Below are positions 56,461 to 64,000 of a stretch of 64,000 nucleotides of DNA, in pieces (the stretch's first letter is position 1; each line of letters starts with the position of its first letter). Below the pieces are notes generated by a model. The model ran no database searches and was not told where the DNA came from. It was given only the letters and a program-made list of their open reading frames with translations. Source of the stretch: Tulasnella sp. 424 (Eukaryota; Basidiomycota; Agaricomycetes; Cantharellales; Tulasnellaceae); assembly GCA_019633425.1 (NCBI GenBank), contig WSUB01000155.1:1-64000 (forward strand), given 5' to 3'. Both the position numbers and the translations under genes were made by a program.

Positions 56461-56642
56461 TTGTCTTGAACGCACTAAGAAAGGCGCGCTTTACTCGTGA
56501 TGGCAGCTCAAAAGAGAATGAAGCAGACGGGTGACGCAGGGGTGCTAAGGGCTTCCAGGTGGTCATATGCCACATTCAGAACGAGTGCCCTTCATCGACC
56601 GGCTAATCTCTGAAGAGCACAAGAATTGAGAGCACCAGCCCC

Positions 56643-56985
56643 TCATGATAGCGGCTCAATGTAGAATGTCTGTTAATGAGTAGAGGGTGTTAGAATTGCC
56701 GCTGTTTGAGACTCGCGACGCGTGTCCAGCCATTCCCGTAGCATCCCAAGAACGCATCTTTATCGGCGGGAACATGAATGACATCACTCACGACTGAAGA
56801 CGTGACCAGGTGATTCGCATCGTATTGGCCTAGAAGCGAACTGATTAACCTCATTGTCCGATCTTGGGGCAACGTCAGCCCAAATCACTTCCGTCAGTTC
56901 TCAGCAACGTTGCAGTCATGTCACCATCCCCAGCGATCGACCACGTATGGTTCCATTGGGTCCCTAATCTCACCGACAATTTTAG
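56643..56985 (-). pseudogene. Gag-like unit 28, 3' fragment beyond the chimeric gene
   Basis: Exons 7 and 6 (SSVVSDVIHVPADKDAF) and most of exon 5, breaking off at about 56,985, where PARP-finger 3' flank begins. The breakpoint is the same as in unit 12. These are the displaced 3' exons of the gene whose middle was replaced in the chimera. Confidence 0.74.
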
Positions 56986-57067
56986 TGAGTACGATAGTGA
57001 GGAGCGTTTCGAGAGCTGGTATGCAAGTCGAGAAAGTGACCATCATGGACTGCAACGGGCTATCCTA

Positions 57068-58119
57068 TTACTCCTCGTCGTCGTAGTCGCTCTCAGCCTT
57101 CTGAAGAATGGAACGTTTCGTCAGACATCCGAAAGGACAAGCCATACGTGAGATCCACGTACCTTCTTCTTTTTGGCAGGTGCCTTCTTCTTTGGAGCTG
57201 GTTTAGCTTTGGCCTTGCCCTTGGCTTTGGGCTTCTCTTCTATAAGAACAAAAGCGACGAACATCAGACAATCTGTCTCGAGACAAGAAAAGTTTAGGAC
57301 TCTTACGGTCTTCAGAGTCCTGTTCACCGTCATCCGGCCAGTCCGAGGGCCACTTGACTTCCTCAGCAGAGTCTTCGTCCTCCACCTCGACCTTCTACCA
57401 AGACACGCTTGAGTACCCGATATAAGGAAAGATGATCGAGAAGATTCACATACCTTTGCTTTCTTTTTGGCCGGTGCGCGAGTCTTCTTTGGCTTGGGGA
57501 CGTCATCCCCGTCAGCGGCGGCCTTTTCCTTTCGGGGCGCCGCCTTTTTCTTTGGCACCGCGGCCTCTTCATCGTCGTCCGTGCTTGTCCAGAGATATCT
57601 GCGTTTGGTGTGGTCCTCAGAATCAATCCGAATGCGACCAATTTTCATAGTCACAGCTGATGGTGGTGGAGCCGCCGGCGTAGTGCTCGAGGGAGAGCTG
57701 AAGATTGGGCGGTTATGACTCTCCTCAGCGAATCCGCTTTCGGACGTGAGACCTACCCGACCAAAGCCGGCGCTGCGGAAGGTACGGTGGCCGGCGCCGG
57801 CGGACTTGCAGTATATTCCCCCAAGATTGCGCGCCTCAGGAGCTTCCAATCGTTCTGAGTCTCTGCGTCCAATGTGTCATACCACCGGAGTGCCTTTTTT
57901 GAGAAACACGTGCATGCAAACTCTGCTATCCAAGCATTTTCTTTTTGCCTCCCAGCTGCGAAAGCGCGCCTGTGAACCGCCTGGACGAAGCTCTCGGCTT
58001 TTTCGGCACTCTCTCCAGTAAAGTCGAGTTCATTGTGTTCTCCTATGCTCGAAAAATATAGTCCGTAGGAACAGCACGCAAGACAAGATCCGAATGGGCT
58101 CACCGCTTTGACTTGCCAT
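57068..58119 (-). CDS. Chimeric gene: Gag-like N-terminus fused in frame to PARP-finger Lys/acidic tail
   Basis: Six exons: 58,119-58,104; 58,042-57,757; 57,697-57,454; 57,394-57,307; 57,239-57,163; 57,100-57,068. They total 744 nt, 247 aa, every phase matching. Exons 1-2 are as in unit 24 (MASQS-GEHNELDFTGESAEKAESF; FSKKALRWYDTLDAETQ). Exon 3 starts as gag-like (MKIGRIRIDSEDHTKRRYLW) and, at about 57,577-57,582, passes in frame into PARP exon 4 (DDDEEAAVPKKKAAPRK). The remaining exons are the PARP tail (SAEEVKWPSDWPDDGEQ, KPKAKGKAKAKPAPKKK, end SDYDDEE). The zinc finger and the gag-like C-terminal domain are both absent. The junction lies in a GAC/GAT-rich stretch common to both parents. Transcription would start from a gag-like promoter. 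Predicted product: a capsid-like domain with a nuclear-type basic/acidic tail; function unknown. Confidence 0.8.
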
Positions 58120-58671
58120 CTAGAGTCGTTGCGGGACCTTCCGGACGGAGCCACGGAGATATCGGCTCTAAACTCCTTCGCTATGGGTGCACTGTCTCTC
58201 AACCACCGCTCACAAGCAGTCAAGCCAGACGCCTAGAACCTGACAATTGCGCAAGGCGCAGACCAGTCAAAACACGTCCAAGGCGTCTCGGCATGGCAAA
58301 TATATTTTGTCACGTTCACAAATATACATATACCTGGTGCTAAACCACTCAAGAGGTAGATGGCCCCACTGACACCAGTCGGAAGCGTGGCGAGAGTGAG
58401 TGTTGTTGAGCGGATGTCAGCGGATGAGATGACGAAATGTTACCAGTCCGTGACGAACATTTCCACGGACAACGCCATTCCCTAACTTTCCCGTATGACA
58501 TTGTGTCTGGCTTATAACAGGTGCGCCTGTACTCGAGAAAAAACTAGAATGAAGGAGATGGGTAATTTTAAGGCGCTATGGTCATGATAGACACTGTCTA
58601 ATAGACAGTCGAGAGGAGTCGGGCTAATCGTCAGAGAGCACCGATATTGGAGTCCCAACCCATGTCAGTTC

Positions 58672-59826
58672 TTACGAGAGCGGTTCGAGGCGGAGTGTCT
58701 TAATCAAGAAGAAGTGTTAGATTTGTCGCTTTGCACCGCTGTCTCAGCCCAATATTGTGACTCACAACCCGTGTCCAGCTCCTCCCGCAATCTATAAAGA
58801 ACGTCTCCTTATCGGCGGGAACCTGAATGGCGTAGTGCATAAATGATTCAGGGACCAGGAAATTTGCATCGTACTGGCCTGGAGGAAGATAATATGAATA
58901 ATTGCCCGATCCGATCATCTTTAGGCATCCTCAGCCCAACTCACTTCCGTCAGTTCTCAGGAGCATAGCTGTGATGTTACCATCCGCTGCGATCGACCAC
59001 GTGTGGCTCCACTGGGTGCTAGAATCCGCCGTCGATTTCATCATACAAGCGAACCTAGCAAATTGTGATCTCACGGAAGTGTGCGGGGTCTAGGAGAGCG
59101 AACTTACATGGACGTCCGAGGACTCGAGAGCGAATTGGGACCATGTCCTCTAATAGCAAGACTCTCTCCACTCCCCTGTTTACTAAGGGCATGAATAATA
59201 TAGGCCAAGAAGGAGCAGCCGAACATACCTGAAAGGTGAGAGTCCGACCCAAAGTGTTCACCTCGAATATACTGGCCGCTCCGGAGCTGGCAAAGATGGT
59301 TCCAAGGCGATGTACACCGTTTATACAAAGATATCCGTGTTTGGTATTGTCCTCAGAATCAACCCGAATGCGACCAATTTTCACAGCCACAGCTGATGGT
59401 GGTGGAGCTGCCGGTGTAGGGCTCAATGGAGAACTGAGGATTCGGCGGTTATGACTCTCCTTGTCGAGTCCGCTTTCGTACGTGAGACCTACCTAACCAA
59501 GGCCGGCGCCGCGGAAGGTACGGTGGCTGGCCCCGGCTGACTTGCAGTAAATTCCGCCAAGATTGCGCGCTTCAGGAGCTTCCAATCGTTCTGAATCTCT
59601 TCATCCAACGTCTCATACCATACGAGTGCCTTTCTTGAGAAAAACGGGTACGCAAACTCGCTATCCAAGCGTTGTCTTTTTGCCTCCTGGCTGCGTAAGC
59701 GCGCTTGTTCACTGACTGAATGAAGTCCTGGGCTTCTTCAGCACTCTCTCCAGTAAAGTTAAGTTCGTTAAGTTCTTCTATGCTCAAAAAACGCAATTCG
59801 TAAGAACACCGCATCGGGCAAGAGGA
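58672..59826 (-). pseudogene. Gag-like unit 30, start deleted and frameshifted
   Basis: The region with exon 1 and its donor is deleted: intron 1 (after GCATCGGGCAAGA on the plus strand) joins spacer directly. Exon 2 (EELNELNFTGESAEEAQDF) loses one base at WIA-(F). Exons 3-7 are open; exon 3 has the rare loop NGVHRLGTIFASSGAA, as in unit 25, and the terminal stop is TAA. The spacer on its 3' side (58,120-58,671) is shared with unit 24's spacer. Confidence 0.74.
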
Positions 59827-60054
59827 CCTCCCGGAAGGATCCACGGAGATATCGGGTTTAAGCCACCGCCCAACCGCGCAGCCAAAGTCGAATTTTTACC
59901 CTACGTGGACCAAATTGCTGGAAATATATCCAAGATCTCTTGATACGTCAAATCAAATTTATCACGTTCATGGAAAACGATAAATATGTATATTTTGATA
60001 CTGAATTTCTCAAGAGGCAGCAGGCTCCACTGCCATCGGTCAAGAGACTGGGGC

Positions 60055-60550
60055 GAGAGTGAGTTGGTTGATCATTATGAGCGGACGTGAGGATATAAGT
60101 GTATGTATGAGTGAGCTTGTGTGTGATTTCTTTGCGTTTGGACTGCAAACAGGTTGACTTGGGGACACCAAGGTACAGAACGAGGACCCGTTACATGGAG
60201 GTAAGATACGTCCAATATTCTACGAGATGCAGAGAGGTTAGGATGGGCGCGGATGATTGACTCGGGGGTTTGTATGTGAATTTGGAGTAGAGGTAGTGCT
60301 GACCCGAAGGAGCGGGGAGGGCGTCTGTCTACGTTGTGACATACGTTACGGCTAAACAAAATAAACAATGAATAGGTACCAGTGGCTTGATCGGGGGGAA
60401 CGAATTGGTGGTTATGTTAGGGCTAGGGCAATGTTTTGGTTTGTTTTTGCTCCACTACGCGACATGTCCACGGACAACGCCATTGACGTTGTCTCTCCTA
60501 AACGTACAACTGGGCTCGGGACACGTGCGCTTTTACTTGTCATAACAGCT
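60055..60550 (-). promoter_or_regulatory. Type-2 upstream module of unit 30
   Basis: In the 59,827-60,692 spacer. Blocks: TTTGCGTTTGGACTGC, GTTACATGGAGGTAAG, TTCTACGAGATGCAGAGAGG, GAAGGAGCGGGGAGG, GCTAAACAAAATAAACAATG (near 60,352), CCTAAACGTACAACTGGG. No gene seen. Confidence 0.52.
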
Positions 60551-60692
60551 CAAATGAGAATGAAGGAAACGGGTAGTGCTAGGGTGCTAAGGGATTCCAT
60601 GTTGACATATTCCACAGTCGGAACGAGTGCTCTCCATTACCAGCCAATCTTCAAAAATCACTAGCATTGAGACCTCCAACCCATGCCCTTTC

Positions 60693-61878
60693 TCATGACA
60701 GCGACTCGAGCCGCAGCGTCTGTGAATCACCAGAAGGTGTTAAACCTCCTGCTTTGCACCGCTGTCTTAACCCATTATGACTCACGACGCGCGTCCAGTC
60801 ATTCCCGTAGGCTCTCAAGAAAGCCTCATTATCGGCGGGAACATGAATGATGTGGTCCAAGACTGCTGAAGGGACTAGGAAATTTGCATCGTACTGGCCT
60901 AAACCCAGGTAACCTGATCAATGCCATTGTCCTATGTCCGGGCGACCTCAACCCGACTCACTTCCGTTGGATCTCAGCAACGTTGCAGTGATGCTACCAT
61001 CTTCGGCGATCGACCAGGTATGGTTCCATTGAGGCCTTGAAGCTCCCGGCAGCACCATCAGACAACCATACCTAGCAAATCGTGACATCGCTGAGGTGTC
61101 GCCGTGTGCTTCTATCCGCTATGAACTTACATAGGCGTTTGGGGACGTGGAGGCACATTGTCGGAATATCCCTGGATGAGAAGATTCCTTCTACCTTCCT
61201 GTTTAATTGGTGCATAAATGACATAGGCTGAGAAGTAGCAGCCGAACATACCTGAAACCGGAGAGTTCGCGCGAGAGTGTCTGCCTCAACTATATTGGCT
61301 TTGCTGAGATCGGCTGAGATAATTCCAACATCTTCTGTACGTTCAGGAGAGAGAGAGAGATATCCGCTTTTGGTACGGTCCTCAGAATACATCCGAATAC
61401 GGCCAATTTTCACAGTCGATGGTAGCGGAGTAGCCGGCGCTGGGCATGACGGAGAGCTGAGGATTAGGCGGTTACAACTCTTTATTCCACACCGTCTTTC
61501 ATACGTGAAACCTACCTAACCAGAGCCGAGGCTGCGGAAGGTGCGGTGGCTGCCGCCGGCGTCCTTGGAGTAAATCCCCGCAGAATCGCGCGCCTCAGGA
61601 GCTTCCAATCGTTCTGAGTCTCTTCGTCCAACGTATCATACCATACGAGTGCCTTTCCTGAGAAACATGAGCATGCAAACTCCGCTATCCAAGCATGGTC
61701 CTTTTGCCTCCCAGCGGCGCAAGCGCGCCTATACACCGCCTGCACGAAGTCCTGGGCTTCTTCGGCACTCTCTCCAGTAAAGTTAAGTTCAGTATGTTCT
61801 TCTATGCTCCAAAAGTACCGTTCGTAAGAGCAACACGTAAGGCAAGATCCGAATGGGCTCACCACTTTGACTCGCCAT
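60693..61878 (-). CDS. Gag-like array gene, unit 31 (intact, most divergent)
   Basis: Seven open exons; start ATGGCGAGTCAAAGTG. Exon 2: EEHTELNFTGESAEEAQDF, RRACAAG, SGKALVWYDTLDEE, AILRGFTPRTP. Exon 3 is unusual: SSPSCPAPATPLPSTVKIGRI, then a longer loop SLSPERTEDVGIIS and VEADTLARTL. Exon 4 starts EGRRNLLIQGYS and exon 5 has GCLMVLPGASRPQWNH. Exon 6: PSAVLDHIIHVPADNE. Despite this divergence all frames and splice sites hold, which argues for constraint. The spacer to 62,201 is short, with a TATA-like run near 62,049. Confidence 0.72.
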
Positions 61879-62201
61879 CCGGCGTCGTTGCGGGACCTTC
61901 GGGCAGATACGGAGATGTCGGTTCTAAGCTCTTTGAAGTGCGCGTGCATTGCGTCCAACTCAGCCAACTTAGTACCAATCACTTGACAGATCGCTCAAAA
62001 TACGTCCAAGCTGTCTCCATACGGCAAATAAATTTTGTCACGTTCACAATATATATCCTTGGTACTAAACCACTCAGCAAGTCATGCTAAGGTACGAAGG
62101 GCTTCCACGTTGCTAGATTAGATAGTAAAGACGAGTTCTCTCCGACGTCTGACCAACATTCGGACAGCACCTATATTCAAGGCTCCTACACATATCACTC
62201 C

Positions 62202-63372
62202 TTATGCTAGCGGCTCGAGGTGCAGGGTCTTCCAAAAGGAAGTTTTTAGATTTACCACTTTGTATCGCTGTCCCAAGCATTTATGACTCACGACGACGCA
62301 GTTGATGCTCCTGTAAGTTCCCAAGAACGCCTCCTTATCGGCGGGAACATGAATAACTGAATCCACGAAAATTGGATAAACAAGGAAAGCTGCATCGTAA
62401 TGGCCTATGGGCGAAGGGACTGATTAATGGCACGCCGATTTTTGGATAGCCACCCACTTCCGTCAGTTCTCAGCAGCGTAGCTGTTATGGTACCATCTTC
62501 TGCGATATTCCATGTATAGTTCCATTGGGTCCCTAAATTCGTTGATGATTTCATCATACAGCCAAACCTAGGAAATTGGGATATTCGCCAGGGTGTTACC
62601 GATTCTATTCCTATTGAAGCTTACCCGCTCGTCCGAGGACTCAAGGAGAAGGTTGAATATCCTTGGATAGCTAGAGCGTCTTCACTCCTCTATTTTTTCG
62701 AGGCCTGAGTACTATAGGCTGTGAAGTAGCAGCCGAACATACCTGAAACTTGAGGGTCCGACCCAAAGTGTCCACATCAAATGTATTGGCCTTGCTGGAC
62801 TCGGATACGACAGTTCCAAGGTCACGATTAGCAGTGTTTATCCAAAGATATCCGCGTTTGGTCTTGTCCTCAGAGTCAACTCGAATGCGACCGATTTTCA
62901 CAGTCACGACCGGTGGTGGCGGAGCCGCCGGCGTAGGATTCGACGAGGAGCTGAGTATTAGGCGGCCATAAGTATTTGAGTGAAATTGTATTTGGTAACT
63001 GAGACCTACGTGGCCAAAGCCGGCGCCGTGGAAGGTACGGTAGCTGGTCCCGGCTGCCTTGTACAAAATTCCGCCAGAATTGCGCGCTTCAGGAGCTTCC
63101 AATCGATCTGAGTCTCCTCGTCCAACGTCTCATACCATCGGAGTGCCTTTCTCGAGAAACACGGGAATGCAAACTCTGCCATCCAAGTATTGTCTCTTGG
63201 CCTCCCAGCCGCGTAAGCGCGCCTGTGCACCGCCTGCACGAAGTCTTCGGCTTCTTCGGCACTCTCTCCAGTAAAGTTAAGTTCGTTATGTTCTCCTATG
63301 ATCGAAAAATTCAGTTCGTAAGAACGACGCGCTGGACAAGGCCTGAATGGGCTCACCGCTTTGACTTGCCAT
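62202..63372 (-). CDS. Gag-like array gene, unit 32 (intact)
   Basis: Seven open exons ending TAA. Exon 2: GEHNELNFTGESAEEAEDF, GRPRDNTWMAEF, KALRWYETLDEETQIDW; the exon-2 donor codon gives ALAT instead of ALVR. Exon-3 loop: NTANRDLGTVV; FDVDTLGRTL. Exon 4 is shorter (QGYSTFSLSPRTSG). Exon 6: YPIFVDSVIHVPADKE and RSINCV. C-terminus TLHLEPLA. The spacer 63,373-63,932 resembles that of unit 16 (CTCCATGGCCGTCAGTGAAGA). Confidence 0.73.
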
Positions 63373-63932
63373 CCCGAGTCATCGCAGGACCTTCGGGACG
63401 GAGCCACGGAGATATCGGCTCTAAACTCCTTCGCTATAGGTGCACTGCGTCTCAAGCGCAGCGAACCAGGCAGTCAAGCCAGATAAGAACCTGACAAAGG
63501 ACAGATCGCCCAAAACAGGCTCAAGATGTCTCGATGCGCTAATCAGCTTGTCATCCGGAAAAGATGTACTTAGTAGTCAGCCGCTCAAGAGGCGGTTTTG
63601 CTCCATGGCCGTCAGTGAAGAACGCACGGCTCGAGCTGGTTTTTGCTGGTCACAAATGGATGTGAGTGAACGGACATAGAAAAGCCTGTTCATTTCCAGT
63701 TCATTGGCAGAACATTTTTGTGGTCAACGCCATTCGGATTGTTTCACAGCCTTAGCATACGATCGTTGACTCCAGCTGATTGCATGCACCCTCTTACTGA
63801 TGATAACATTCAAAATGAGAATACAGGAGACGGGTGGGGATTCCACGTTGTCATATTACATTTAATCGGAATGAGTTCTCTCCAGCGACGAGCTAATCCT
63901 CAGATATTCAGGGCCCCCATCCATGCCACTTC

Positions 63933-64000
63933 TCATGATAGCGGCTGAAGGTGGAGTGTCTGTTAGTTAGCAGAAGGTATTAGATTTACCGCGTTACACC
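63933..64000 (-). CDS. Gag-like unit 33, 3' end only (cut by the window edge)
   Basis: The terminal exon (stop at 63,933, HLQPLS-type end) and part of intron 6 up to the edge. It shows that the array continues to the right. Intactness cannot be judged. Confidence 0.55.

Noticed and set aside
8234..64000. An array of LTR or non-LTR retrotransposons
   Set aside because: No reverse transcriptase, integrase, protease or paired LTRs were found, and the copies carry conserved spliceosomal introns and identical orientation.

Overview
The window looks like nuclear DNA of a filamentous basidiomycete (probably Agaricomycetes; I cannot place the genus). Introns are many and very short (48-66 nt, GTRNG donors, AG acceptors). 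Core genes have the make-up expected of such fungi: a CDK9/Bur1-type kinase with a huge Ser/Arg/Pro-rich N-terminus, and a small PARP-type zinc-finger protein with a Lys/acidic tail.

Layout. 1-7.84 kb is single-copy core sequence: the tail of an unrecognised gene (+), a DUF7770-like protein, a 7-exon CDK9/BUR1 kinase and a 7-exon PARP-finger gene (last three on -). From 8.2 kb to the right edge the window is one tandem array, almost all on the minus strand, of about 33 full, broken or fragmentary copies of one gene. I resolved its structure by hand: 7 exons (16, 286, 202, 68, 110, 128 and 27 nt in the first copy), 278 aa. It starts with MASQS-G, then has a Ty3/gypsy Gag (capsid)-like domain of about 90 aa, a Pro/Ala-rich linker, and a beta-rich C-terminal domain I do not recognise, ending in a motif like TLHLEPLS. 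No protease, reverse transcriptase, integrase or flanking LTR accompanies any copy, so this is a domesticated-looking gag-derived gene family and not a retrotransposon. By my manual splicing 17 copies are open from start to stop; the others are broken by frameshifts, nonsense codons, a solo LTR, a MITE or deletions.

The PARP-finger gene at the left edge has been swept into the array: one nearly complete broken second copy (28.7-29.9 kb), two 5' fragments (14.3-14.5 and 34.9-35.2 kb), two exon-1 remnants with intact donor sites, and one 3' half. That 3' half forms the most striking object here, an intact six-exon chimeric gene at 57,068-58,119. It joins the Gag-like domain in frame to the Lys/acidic tail of the PARP-finger protein (247 aa).

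The array also holds a 2.3-kb inverted duplication (41.9-44.2 kb), an in-frame exon duplication (unit 6), two solo LTRs with 5-bp target duplications, a 414-bp MITE with 23-bp inverted ends, and two kinds of upstream spacer. One spacer type is derived from the PARP-finger promoter; the other ('type 2') is found in eight places. A conserved scaffold with short hypervariable loops, in a birth-and-death array, suggests a recognition or restriction function (inference). The array continues past the right edge. All gene models come from reading splice sites and phase in the DNA, without transcript evidence.
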